Source of the DNA: Acidobacteriota bacterium
GTDB taxonomy: Bacteria; Acidobacteriota; Terriglobia; Bryobacterales; Bryobacteraceae
Assembly (NCBI GenBank): GCA_025350695.1
Contig: JANXXI010000151.1
Span: forward strand, 1-51,381
Direction of reading: 5' to 3'
DNA: 51,381 bases
The notes under the pieces were generated by a model that worked only from the letters and a program-made list of their open reading frames with translations, had not been told where the DNA came from and did not search any database. This document shows, piece by piece, positions 44,212-51,381 of the stretch (position 1 is its first letter; each line of letters begins with the position of its first letter). A program made the position numbers and the translations under genes.

Positions 44212-44370
44212 ATGGACAAAAAGATGGATAACAAGTCACCAAAATGTCCGCACAAAGGCTGCAATTGCCCTGTGGAAAGAGAAGGCGAGTATTGCGGCGC
44301 CTATTGCGAGGGCCAAGCTGACAAAGCTATGGCCAAGTGTGAATGTGATCATCCCGGCTGCGGACACTAG
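44212..44370 (+). CDS. Metallothionein-like protein
   Basis: 52 residues with nine Cys and three His. The pattern CPHKGCNCPVEREGEYCGAYC, then KCECDHPGCGH, is that of bacterial SmtA-type metallothioneins: a central GEYCGAYCEG zinc-finger core and a C-terminal CxC...GCGH. It begins with a Lys-rich leader. A very strong AGAAGGAGG site precedes ATG 44212. It should bind zinc, cadmium or copper in the cytoplasm. No metal-sensing regulator of the ArsR/SmtB type is adjacent. Confidence 0.85.
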   Translation: MDKKMDNKSPKCPHKGCNCPVEREGEYCGAYCEGQADKAMAKCECDHPGCGH

Positions 44371-44386
44371 TTCTAAAGGAGCTCAA

Positions 44387-44527
44387 ATGCATTACATATT
44401 AAAAGAACCCCGTTTGCCTGATCCTGACCCGGAACCCACCTACCCTCCTCCTGGCCCCGACCCGGACGAACTGGATTGGAATATAGATGACCCGGTAACT
44501 CCCCCTTTGAACCCGCTTCACGCCTGA
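44387..44527 (+). CDS. Small proline/aspartate-rich protein
   Basis: 46 residues from ATG 44387 with AAGGAG seven bases upstream. The centre is a Pro-Asp-Glu repeat (LPDPDPEPTYPPPGPDPDE), followed by an acidic stretch. No family is recognised and it is probably disordered. It lies 16 bp after the metallothionein gene and ahead of a hairpin terminator, so the two likely form one transcript. Confidence 0.6.
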   Translation: MHYILKEPRLPDPDPEPTYPPPGPDPDELDWNIDDPVTPPLNPLHA

Positions 44528-44538
44528 AAGCCTACGAG

Positions 44539-44561
44539 GGCCACCTTTAACGGTGGCCTTT
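44539..44561 (+). terminator. Hairpin terminator after the metallothionein transcript
   Basis: A 7-bp stem (ggccacc at 44539-44545 with ggtggcc at 44552-44558), a 6-base loop and a short T-run lie 11 bp after the small Pro-rich gene. Confidence 0.75.
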
Positions 44562-44738
44562 CCACCGCTCTTGCAGCAATTTCGGAAAGAGTAAAAATGG
44601 AATATCAAGTATCGCATTGCTCAAGTCAACATTTTCTTCAACCACCCCCATGTCCTCCACATTTTACGCACCAACTCATGTTAGAAACCGACTGGCAGCT
44701 CGATTTCATCTTATTAACAAGAGGTAAAGGAATAGCAA

Positions 44739-44930
44739 ATGGAACCCCTCCTGCCTTACCCCGATTCCGAGCCAACTGATTCCCAGCCAGAGGACCTGCG
44801 CCCAATTTCCGACGAGATTGAAGCCATCGCGGTCGCCGTGTTCGCATTGGACAATAGCGGACCGGCACCCTCCGAGTTCACTCAACCTATCGTTCCTAGC
44901 GAGCCGCAACAGGGCGCGGAACAATCTTAA
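44739..44930 (+). CDS. Small acidic protein, uncertain
   Basis: 63 residues, rich in Pro, Glu, Asp and Ser (MEPLLPYPDSEPTDSQPEDLRPISDEIEA), no recognised family. A GAGGTAAAGGAA stretch lies upstream of the ATG. It resembles in style the Pro/Asp-rich protein at 44387. A further 22-codon frame (44935-45003) separates it from the NtrC-type gene, with only four and seven bases between, so the three could be one transcript. Confidence 0.45.
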   Translation: MEPLLPYPDSEPTDSQPEDLRPISDEIEAIAVAVFALDNSGPAPSEFTQPIVPSEPQQGAEQS

Positions 44931-45010
44931 AACCATGACCGGAAGTACGGTTCGTCCGTCGGAGCCGGAGGAGATTTCCACTGAACTATCCAATATTAGA
45001 TAATGATCGG

Positions 45011-46447
45011 ATGCCCACTCCCCGAAAGCAGAAAGTGCTGATCGTTGACGACGACGAATTGCAGCGCCATCTGCTGGCCGAAACGCTCAACGGGGAAGGG
45101 TATCAAACCTCGACGGCCGAGGATGGCCTGGCTGCTCTTGAGGCTCTTGAACCGTTCCAACCCAATGTCATCGTCACCGACCTGAACATGCCCCGCATGG
45201 ATGGCATTGAGTTTATCACCGAACTTCGCCGCCGCGACTGTCCCATTCCGATCATCGCTCTTACAGCCTTTGGCAATGTGGAAAAGGCCGTTGGAATTGT
45301 CCACGACCTCAAAGCGTTCTGGTTTCTCGAAAAACCCGTGAAGCTGAGCGTTCTTGTCCCTCTCATTGAGCGAGCCGTTGCCCAGAACCACTTGGTCCGC
45401 GAAACGGAACGGCTGAATCGCGAACTCTCGATGCAAGGCTTACTGGGCAGCTTGGTCGGTAAATCGCCGTCCATGCAGGAAGTATTTTCCCTAATTCGCC
45501 AAGTGGCCCCCAGTTCTGCTTGCGTGCTTATCACGGGGGAAAGCGGCACCGGCAAGGAAATGGTTGCCAGGGAAATTCATCGCCTCAGCCGCCGCTCTTC
45601 CGGACCCTTCGTGGCTATTAATTGCGCGGCCTTGCCGGAAACCCTCATTGAAAGTGAACTGTTCGGCCACGAAAAGGGTGCTTTCACCGGAGCCGTGGAA
45701 CGCCGCGCCGGCTGCTTCGAACAATCCAACGAAGGTACGATTTTGCTCGATGAAATCGGAGACATGCCTCTGCAAACCCAATCGAAGCTTCTGCGTGTCT
45801 TGGAGGATATGAGGGTAAGAAGACTGGGCGCTAAAGTGGAAATTGAAGTCGACTCGCGCGTCATCGCCGCCACGAATGTGCCTCCCGAAACCGCCATTCA
45901 AAATAAACAATTGCGCGAAGATTTGTACTACCGGTTAAACGTATTCCGCATTGAATTGCCGCCCCTGCGCGACCGCAAGGAAGACATCGCCCCCATCGCC
46001 GGGGTTATGATCCACAACCTCAACCGTCGGCACGGCACGCGCGTAACGAATCTCTCTCCCTCCGTGGCCGACGCCCTCCAGGAACATACTTGGCCCGGAA
46101 ATGTCAGAGAATTGCGCAATGTTGTGGAACGAGCTTTGATTGTCGCCTCGGAAGGTCCAATTCGTACCGAACATCTCCGGATCGACACCTCTAATGCGAA
46201 GGCTCTCCAAAAACAGGCCCCGCAATTGTCGAAGGACTCGCTGACGTTACCCGCTGGTTTATCTCTGTCCAAGGCTGAAGAGGCCTACATTCAACTAACC
46301 CTAAAGCACGTCAAAAATAATCGTCGCGAGGCTGCTGCTACATTAGGAATCAGTCTGCGGACATTACAGACACGGCTAGGGGAGATGCGCGGTCAAGCCA
46401 AGGAAGCTGGCGACGAGGAAATGTTGGACGAACGCGAGGCGGTTTGA
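45011..46447 (+). CDS. NtrC-family sigma-54-dependent response regulator
   Basis: 478 residues. The receiver domain (1-125) has the acidic pocket VDDDE, phospho-acceptor D57 in VTDLNMP, and K108 in LEKPV. The AAA+ domain has Walker A GESGTGKE (176-183), the sigma-54 contact loop GAFTGA (223-228) and the downstream DEIGDM Walker B. The C-terminus carries a Fis-type helix-turn-helix (NNRREAAATLGISLRTLQTRL). It activates sigma-54 RNA polymerase after phosphorylation. No cognate kinase is fused or immediately adjacent; the soluble histidine kinase at 47891 and the giant kinase are candidates. Confidence 0.95.
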   Translation: MPTPRKQKVLIVDDDELQRHLLAETLNGEGYQTSTAEDGLAALEALEPFQPNVIVTDLNMPRMDGIEFITELRRRDCPIPIIALTAFGNVEKAVGIVHDLKAFWFLEKPVKLSVLVPLIERAVAQNHLVRETERLNRELSMQGLLGSLVGKSPSMQEVFSLIRQVAPSSACVLITGESGTGKEMVAREIHRLSRRSSGPFVAINCAALPETLIESELFGHEKGAFTGAVERRAGCFEQSNEGTILLDEIGDMPLQTQSKLLRVLEDMRVRRLGAKVEIEVDSRVIAATNVPPETAIQNKQLREDLYYRLNVFRIELPPLRDRKEDIAPIAGVMIHNLNRRHGTRVTNLSPSVADALQEHTWPGNVRELRNVVERALIVASEGPIRTEHLRIDTSNAKALQKQAPQLSKDSLTLPAGLSLSKAEEAYIQLTLKHVKNNRREAAATLGISLRTLQTRLGEMRGQAKEAGDEEMLDEREAV

Positions 46448-46538
46448 AACAGACCGGCGAAACTGATATTTTCTTCGATGTCGAAAGGGATTGGTTTTTC
46501 TTAAGGCTAATCTGCGAAAAAACGGCTGTCTGTTTGCG

Positions 46539-47111
46539 TCAGTCCCCGCTCGTCCCCGGCGTATTCGCGGAACCCTTCGGTCCTTCATGCGACGGCAATT
46601 GGCGCTCCAGTTCCTGAGCCAGTGCGACGGGCTCGGTCCTCTTGAGCAATTCGATCAGCTCTGGATCGTTGGCCTCCGGTAGGTTGTAGACTGCGCAAAG
46701 AGCCCTAACTAACTTAAGCAATTGTGTCGTCTCGCCTTCAGCCAAAAGATTAATTTGCAGATCCAAATGTGCCCGTTCGTCAGCCCGTCGGCTCGACCGG
46801 TTTTCACTCATCAAAATGAAGAGCGAAAGAAAAATGGCTTCTAGCGAAACCGCCGTCGTTAAGGCGGGGAAGGGAAACGGGTCCAATGGCTGTCCGGTGA
46901 TTGCTCCAGGAAACAGCTTCAAGTTCCATCCGATCCATAACCCGAACCACAAGACATGCAACAGAAGGAACCACAACCGTCCCGCGTGATTAGTCACTTG
47001 ATCGCTAAATCTCTCCGCTAAACTTCGGCGGTCCAATGCCTGCTGTTCTAGAAGGGAGATTGCCCGGATATTGCGATCAGTCGATACGGAATTCAGTTTA
47101 CTCCTATTCAT
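46539..47111 (-). CDS. DUF1003-family membrane protein
   Basis: 190 residues. Two hydrophobic segments (WFLLLHVLWFGLWIGWN and FPFPALTTAVSLEAIFLSLFILM) are followed by NRSSRRADERAHLDLQINLLAEGE, the standard DUF1003 layout. The C-terminal tail is charged. These inner-membrane proteins are stress-associated in several phyla; their role is unknown. It is convergent with the NtrC-type gene. Confidence 0.92.
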   Translation of the reverse strand: MNRSKLNSVSTDRNIRAISLLEQQALDRRSLAERFSDQVTNHAGRLWFLLLHVLWFGLWIGWNLKLFPGAITGQPLDPFPFPALTTAVSLEAIFLSLFILMSENRSSRRADERAHLDLQINLLAEGETTQLLKLVRALCAVYNLPEANDPELIELLKRTEPVALAQELERQLPSHEGPKGSANTPGTSGD

Positions 47112-47138
47112 TGATTAATCTATTCTGCCCGCCCAGCA

Positions 47139-47216
47139 CTATATGTTTCTCATCACAAACCAGAGAACGATCAAACCTGTTGGAACACCAATAAGCCAAG
47201 CCCCTAAATATTCCAT
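47139..47216 (-). CDS. 25-residue single-span membrane peptide
   Basis: A tiny gene from ATG 47216, preceded by a strong GGGAGGA site nine bases upstream. It encodes one hydrophobic helix (GAWLIGVPTGLIVLWFVM) with a short basic C-terminus (RNI). The quality of the ribosome binding site and the clean helix support translation. It lies 27 bp upstream of the DUF1003 gene on the same strand and may be its partner. No family is recognised. Confidence 0.6.
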   Translation of the reverse strand: MEYLGAWLIGVPTGLIVLWFVMRNI

Positions 47217-47303
47217 TGTATTTATCCTCCCATCTAATAGTTGCGATTCCATCGCCATATCATAAGGGCAAGAGGAATTCGATTGCGCCTTAATTGTTTC
47301 TAG

Positions 47304-47334
47304 AAAGGGCCCCGCAAGCATTGAAGCAGGGCCC
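47304..47334 (-). terminator. Hairpin terminator after the His/Ala/Lys-rich peptide gene
   Basis: On the minus strand, GGGCCCTGC (47334-47326) pairs with GCGGGGCCC (47315-47307) with one wobble, and is followed by TTTC. It lies just beyond the stop of the gene at 47344-47550. Confidence 0.7.
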
Positions 47335-47343
47335 AGCAGAACA

Positions 47344-47550
47344 TTACATCTTCTTTGCGGCTTTCGCCTTCGATGCCTCGTGAGCAGCATCGGAAGAATC
47401 ATGAGCCATCTTGGAGCTGTTGTGGGCCTCCATTGATTTATCATGAGCCTTGGAATGATCCGCTTTATCGTGCAGTTCTGCCGCATTTTTGTGGGCTTTT
47501 GCAGCCGACTCGTGATGTTCGGCGGCCTTCATATGTTTTTCTTTGGGCAT
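47344..47550 (-). CDS. His/Ala/Lys-rich small stress-type protein
   Basis: 68 residues of very low complexity: repeats of the type A-(A/H)-E-H-H, A-K-A-H, A-H-x-S-S made of Ala, His, Lys, Ser and Glu/Asp, likely a long helix. AGGAG lies about nine bases before the start. Such peptides are common in soil bacteria and are often annotated only as hypothetical. The His content could allow metal binding. It has its own terminator. Confidence 0.7.
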   Translation of the reverse strand: MPKEKHMKAAEHHESAAKAHKNAAELHDKADHSKAHDKSMEAHNSSKMAHDSSDAAHEASKAKAAKKM

Positions 47551-47890
47551 TAATCGTATCTCCTGAACTCAACACAGTGTCCACACGGTCGAGTCGCTAG
47601 ATCGTGTTGCAATCGGGCGCCCCAAACAGAGGGAAAAACTCGTGCTGAAAAGATTTTAATTCACGTTTGACCGCAAAGTTGATTAACGCGGAAATGGAAC
47701 GCAGCGAGTTTTTGGCCCCATCATAATGGTAAGGTGGCGGGTCCAGTTGATGATCGTGCCTCCAGCTACAAGCGAATGCAATCCCCTACCCATTCCCATG
47801 TGTGTAAACGGCCCTCCGATTGCACTAAAGTGACATACAAAACGAAAGTTAAGGACAGTGGATTTGTTCAGCGTGCGAGGCGATGCGAAG
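47551..47890. other. 340-bp region without a supportable gene
   Basis: No open frame with recognisable homology, repeat or RNA gene was found. It probably contains the promoter of the His/Ala/Lys-rich peptide gene and the 3' side of the soluble kinase gene. Confidence 0.4.
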
Positions 47891-48571
47891 TTACGATCTA
47901 TGAATTGGCAGGGTGAAACAAAAGCTGGAGCCCTTATCCGGCTGGCTCTCCACCCATATGTCCCCGCCGTGGTTGGCTACGATTGCCTTGCAAATGGGCA
48001 ACCCGAGTCCATTCCCCGGAAGATTTTTTCCGTGGAGCCGAGTATACAATTCAAAAATTCGACTTTGGAATTCCGGCTCAATGCCCGGCCCGTTGTCCCT
48101 AACTTCAATCAACCAGTCTTTTTCAGTCTGTTCGGCTGCAACCGTGATCTCAGGCGTACGCTCGCCACTATATCGAACCGCGTTTTTCAACAAATGCTCA
48201 AAAGCGAGCCGAAGTTGATCGAAATCGCCAAGAACCGTGGGAAGGTTGTGAAAAGCAACGTTTGCGCCAGATGCCTTCACTTCCTCATCCAAATTGAGAA
48301 TGGCCTGCCGCAGCGGCAATTCCAGTCTAACCGCCGAGTGGGGGCGGACACTTTTTCCCGTGGCCGACGCAAATTCTGCAAGCCCTTCCTGCAGCCTTTG
48401 CATTTGTTGCGCAGCGTTACGAAGGTTTTCAACGGACTGAAGCGCTTCGCCTTGCAATTGTTCGCCAAGCGCTTCCTCCAACATCTCCACATACACGCTT
48501 ATCATTCGCACGGGCTCGTTCAAATGATGCACGGTAGTAGACGAAAAGTTGTGGAAGCGTTCGTCGTCCAT
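47891..48571 (-). CDS. Soluble histidine kinase (transmitter only)
   Basis: About 226 residues from ATG 48571 (MDDERFHNF), which has AAAGGAAC just upstream; the frame is open to 48613. The HisKA part carries the phospho-acceptor His in TVHHLNEPVRM. The ATPase domain has the N-box FEHLLKNAVRY, DNGPGI and GNGLGL. There is no sensor domain or membrane helix, so an input must come from a partner protein. The transmitter resembles those of the giant kinase and the CHASE3 kinase. It is divergent from the CHASE3 kinase with 81 bp between. Confidence 0.9.
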   Translation of the reverse strand: MDDERFHNFSSTTVHHLNEPVRMISVYVEMLEEALGEQLQGEALQSVENLRNAAQQMQRLQEGLAEFASATGKSVRPHSAVRLELPLRQAILNLDEEVKASGANVAFHNLPTVLGDFDQLRLAFEHLLKNAVRYSGERTPEITVAAEQTEKDWLIEVRDNGPGIEPEFQSRIFELYTRLHGKNLPGNGLGLPICKAIVANHGGDIWVESQPDKGSSFCFTLPIHRS

Positions 48572-48652
48572 TGCGTTCCTTTCGGGATCGGGTGCTCTCG
48601 CACAGCTTGCCATATAATAGGGTTGTTAACATCGTAACATATACCCTTTGAT

Positions 48653-51187
48653 ATGACCATATCCTCTCTACCTAAGTGGCGTCGCGTCTTCCGAGTGGAA
48701 CGAATCTTGCTACCGATCCTAATAGTGATTGTATTAGTGCTCGCCGCCCTCTTTTATTCCGACTGGAGCCTTCTACGCGACTCCCGGATCGAGGTCGCCC
48801 GAATACACCGGGTAATTCAAAAAAACGAAATGGTTGTATCCGCACTTAAGGATCTCGAAACTGGCCAACGAGGCTATTTGCTAACAGGCAATCCTGAGTA
48901 TCTTGAACCTTATAAGCAGGCCAAGAGACAGTTGCCGGAGTTACTGAATGAGTTGCGGTCGGAAGTCCGCTACCCGGATCAGATCGCCCGCATTGAAAGG
49001 TTGAGCCCATTGATTAATGAAAAACTTGCCGAAGTGGAAGCCACTCTGCTCGTCCGCGATCAGTTGGGCCCGAACGAGGCGCTGGAGATTGTCCGAACCA
49101 ATCGGGGCAAAGTCACCATGGAGGCGCTCAGGCAACTTGGCGACGAAATTAGAACTTTCGCGTTATCCCTTGGGTTGGCAGCGTCGGACGACCTGGAGGC
49201 CCGTTCCCTTCGATCCAGGTTCGCCGTTCTTGCGGGTTGCAGCATCTTAGTCAGTCTTCTGCTACTCTCGCTAGGCTTGATCCACCGGGCAACCGCGCGC
49301 CGCGAGAGCCTTGTGGGGGAATTGGACAATGCCGGCCGCCAGTTCCAAACCACCCTGGCCAGCATTGGCGATGGCGTGATCACCACCGATCGCAATGGTC
49401 TCGTCACATTTCTCAACCCAATAGCGGAACAGCTTTCGGGTTGGAGTTCCGACGAAGCGAAAGGCAGCAGCATTGAATCCGTTTTCCACATAGTGAACGA
49501 AACAACCGGCGATAAAACAGCAAATCCAGTTCGTCAGGTGCTGCGCGATCTAAAAATTGTTGGAATGGCAAATCATACAAATTTGGTCCGGCGCGACGGG
49601 ACTGCGGTTCCCATCGACGATAGCGCCGCTCCAATCCTCGGCTCCGAATCAAAGTTAATTGGCGCCGTCATGGTTTTCAGAGATGTCACGAGCCGTCGAG
49701 CCGTGGACCAGGCTCTTAGCCGCTGGCAGCACGTTTTCGATCACGCCGGCTTTGGCATGATCGTCCTCACTCCGGGAAAGGAGTTGATTATGGAGCACGT
49801 CAATCCGGCCTTCGCCGCCACGCACGGCTACGCGGTCGACGATTTGAAAGGAAAGCCCTACAGTACCGTGGTCGACCCCGAACTGTGGCCGGCAAAATCG
49901 AAAAAATTGGATGGTTCTTCCGCGCATGACCACTTGTTAAGCGAGACCGTTCATGTTCGCAAATCTGGCGCCAAGTTTCCCGCGCTCACCGATTTCACCG
50001 TCGTCCGTAACGCTCAAAAAAACATCCTCTATTACACCGGCTATTGTTCCGACACTTCAGACAGGAAGCGGACTGAAGAGGAGCTTCGCCAAAGTGAAGA
50101 ACGCTATCGGGTCACGGCTGATTCCTTGCCGCAATTGATTTGGAGCAGCAAAGCCGATGGAACCACCGAGTACCTGAACAATCGCTGGCATGAAGAAACC
50201 GGTTTCACTCTAGAGCAAACGGGTCATGAAGGGTGGAGTTATTTCCTGGCGCCAGAGGACCGGGAAGAATGTGTAAACAAGTGGAAAGCAGCCATCCAAA
50301 CTGGTGAAACGTTTCAGTCCGAATGCCGCTTCAAGACGCCTCACAAGGAAGGGCATCGCTGGTACAGTTGCCGTGCAGTCCCGGTCCGCGATTCCTCTGG
50401 CCGTGTTATCCGCTGGTTTGGCTCTTGCACCGACATCCATGAGCAAAGACTCGCCGCCGACGTACTAAGAACCAGCAAAGAGGAATTACAGCTAGCCAAT
50501 GACGCCCTGCGGCGCTCCAATCAAGACCTGGAACAGTTCGCTTATGCCGCCAGTCACGATTTGCAGGAGCCCCTCCGCATGGTCGCCATCTACTCGCAAC
50601 TTTTACACGAGGAATATGCCGGCAAATTGGAAGGCGAGGCCATGTCCTATCTCAAGTACGCCGTGGACGGAGCCCATCGCATGGAAGCGCTCCTTAAGGA
50701 TCTGTTAGCTTACTCCAGGGCCTCCGGCGCCCAGGTGGACCCGCTTGAAGAAATCAGCAGCCAGGATGCCCTCGCAAAGGCCCTAAGCAATCTAACAGCC
50801 TCCATCCAGGAAGCCGGCGGTGAAGTTTCCAGAACTGCCCTTCCCAAAGTCCGCATTCCTGAGGTTCACTTGGTGCAAGTGTTTCAAAACTTAATCGGCA
50901 ATGCGATAAAGTACGGGAAACCGGGCGAGAAACCGGTCATTCACGTAGATGCGAAACCTCACGACGGCGTCTGGATATTTTCAGTCAGTGACAACGGTAT
51001 CGGAATTGCTCCAGAATATCAAGATCAAGTGTTTCGTGTTTTCGGAAGGTTGCACGGCCAGGAAGTTCCGGGTACAGGAATAGGACTGGCGATCTGTAAA
51101 AAAGTAATTGAAAGAATCGGAGGGTCTATATGGGTGGAATCGACATTAGGTCTGGGGTCGACGTTTTACTTCACGGTGCGGGCATAG
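48653..51187 (+). CDS. CHASE3-PAS membrane histidine kinase
   Basis: 844 residues. TM1 (about 17-36), a CHASE3 extracytoplasmic domain (LKDLETGQRGYLLTGNPEYLEPY, about 50-170), TM2 (about 190-211), three PAS domains (about 224-350, 355-475, 480-600), then HisKA with H635 in SHDLQEPLRM and an ATPase domain with N-box VFQNLIGNAIKY, DNGIGI and GTGIGL. It is an inner-membrane sensor kinase. The last PAS and transmitter closely resemble the C-terminus of the 2087-residue kinase, indicating shared ancestry. A response regulator begins 14 bp later and is likely its partner. Confidence 0.95.
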   Translation: MTISSLPKWRRVFRVERILLPILIVIVLVLAALFYSDWSLLRDSRIEVARIHRVIQKNEMVVSALKDLETGQRGYLLTGNPEYLEPYKQAKRQLPELLNELRSEVRYPDQIARIERLSPLINEKLAEVEATLLVRDQLGPNEALEIVRTNRGKVTMEALRQLGDEIRTFALSLGLAASDDLEARSLRSRFAVLAGCSILVSLLLLSLGLIHRATARRESLVGELDNAGRQFQTTLASIGDGVITTDRNGLVTFLNPIAEQLSGWSSDEAKGSSIESVFHIVNETTGDKTANPVRQVLRDLKIVGMANHTNLVRRDGTAVPIDDSAAPILGSESKLIGAVMVFRDVTSRRAVDQALSRWQHVFDHAGFGMIVLTPGKELIMEHVNPAFAATHGYAVDDLKGKPYSTVVDPELWPAKSKKLDGSSAHDHLLSETVHVRKSGAKFPALTDFTVVRNAQKNILYYTGYCSDTSDRKRTEEELRQSEERYRVTADSLPQLIWSSKADGTTEYLNNRWHEETGFTLEQTGHEGWSYFLAPEDREECVNKWKAAIQTGETFQSECRFKTPHKEGHRWYSCRAVPVRDSSGRVIRWFGSCTDIHEQRLAADVLRTSKEELQLANDALRRSNQDLEQFAYAASHDLQEPLRMVAIYSQLLHEEYAGKLEGEAMSYLKYAVDGAHRMEALLKDLLAYSRASGAQVDPLEEISSQDALAKALSNLTASIQEAGGEVSRTALPKVRIPEVHLVQVFQNLIGNAIKYGKPGEKPVIHVDAKPHDGVWIFSVSDNGIGIAPEYQDQVFRVFGRLHGQEVPGTGIGLAICKKVIERIGGSIWVESTLGLGSTFYFTVRA

Positions 51188-51201
51188 CGGAGCACATAGA
51201 T

Positions 51202-51381
51202 TTGAAGAAACACTGGAGTTTTGTTCTGGCCGAGGATAATCCCGGGGACGTCTTCCTGGTTCGGCGCGCCCTGAACGAACAGCACCTTTCCTATGATCTG
51301 GTCGTGGCCAAAGACGGCGAAGAAGCGCTGAAGTATGTCGCGGAAGCCGCCAACGGCCAAAGACATGTTGACTTGATCTTA
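51202..51381 (+). CDS. Response regulator (Rcp1-like), truncated by window end
   Basis: The first 60 residues are visible from TTG 51202 (an in-frame ATG at 51130 would overlap the kinase by 58 bp). They contain FVLAEDNPGDVFLVRRAL, the acidic pocket of single-domain receivers of the phytochrome-partner (Rcp1) type, and VAKDGEEALKY. The window ends in VDLIL, just before the expected phospho-acceptor Asp. It follows the CHASE3 kinase by 14 bp and is probably co-transcribed with it. Confidence 0.85.
   Translation, partial: MKKHWSFVLAEDNPGDVFLVRRALNEQHLSYDLVVAKDGEEALKYVAEAANGQRHVDLIL

Noticed and set aside
44597-44779. 60-codon plus-strand frame starting MEYQVSHCSSQ
   Set aside because: Overlaps the start of the more plausible small gene at 44739 in another frame and has an unlikely composition.
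47734-47916. 60-codon plus-strand frame overlapping the soluble kinase gene end
   Set aside because: No ribosome binding site or homology; it is a shadow of non-coding and antisense sequence.

Overview
The window looks like a chromosomal segment from an Acidobacteriota bacterium of the Bryobacter/Solibacter lineage. The best lineage marker is the 1115-residue secreted protein at 29631-32978, which has eight BACON/Ig-like repeats and the C-terminal domain (TIGR03437 type) that is greatly expanded in Solibacter. Other features fit: signal peptides on NAD-dependent dehydrogenases, a PQQ-type propeller protein, a plant-type glutaminyl cyclase, a PEP-CTERM protein and many small stress proteins. 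No rRNA, CRISPR array or intact IS element is present. All functional calls come from reading sequence motifs; no database search was run.

Left part (1-18.5 kb): a terminator and the 5' part of a group II intron whose reverse-transcriptase start is fused in frame to an RluE-type pseudouridine synthase; a carbohydrate/organic-acid group (Gfo/Idh/MocA oxidoreductase, D-2-hydroxyacid dehydrogenase, DapA-family aldolase, ACS-type MFS carrier, DinB-like protein); a run of exported or small enzymes (glutaminyl cyclase lipoprotein, PQQ-like propeller, ABM monooxygenase, DUF3224, class A beta-lactamase-like serine hydrolase); a decayed DUF433/DUF5615 toxin-antitoxin pair; envelope proteins (coiled coil, DUF937-OmpA, outer-membrane barrel); a GntR regulator, DUF1697, thioredoxin and glycogen synthase.

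Middle (18.5-33 kb): tRNA-Thr(CGT); an ABC exporter gene interrupted by one in-frame amber codon, behind a small acidic protein; rpiA; a zinc-finger anti-sigma-like protein overlapping a catalase-family gene; a methyltransferase; a VAO-type flavoprotein; a PEP-CTERM protein bracketed by two paralogous GNAT-like acyltransferases; then the BACON-repeat protein and a strong terminator.

Right part (33.6-51.4 kb): a stress and signalling island. Small stress or metal-binding proteins (DUF6496, DUF883/YqjD-like, GlsB/YeaQ, DUF3309, CPXCG, metallothionein, DUF1003, a His/Ala/Lys-rich peptide, a 25-residue membrane peptide) are interleaved with regulators: an RsbQ-like hydrolase overlapping a 2087-residue kinase (11 PAS, one GAF, two complete transmitters), an ECF sigma factor, an NtrC-type sigma-54 activator, a soluble histidine kinase, a CHASE3-PAS histidine kinase and, cut by the window edge, a response regulator. 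The most unusual candidate system is the RsbQ-PAS module. Its hydrolase has Ala instead of the nucleophilic Ser, and its RsbP-like PAS domain is joined to a kinase rather than a PP2C phosphatase.
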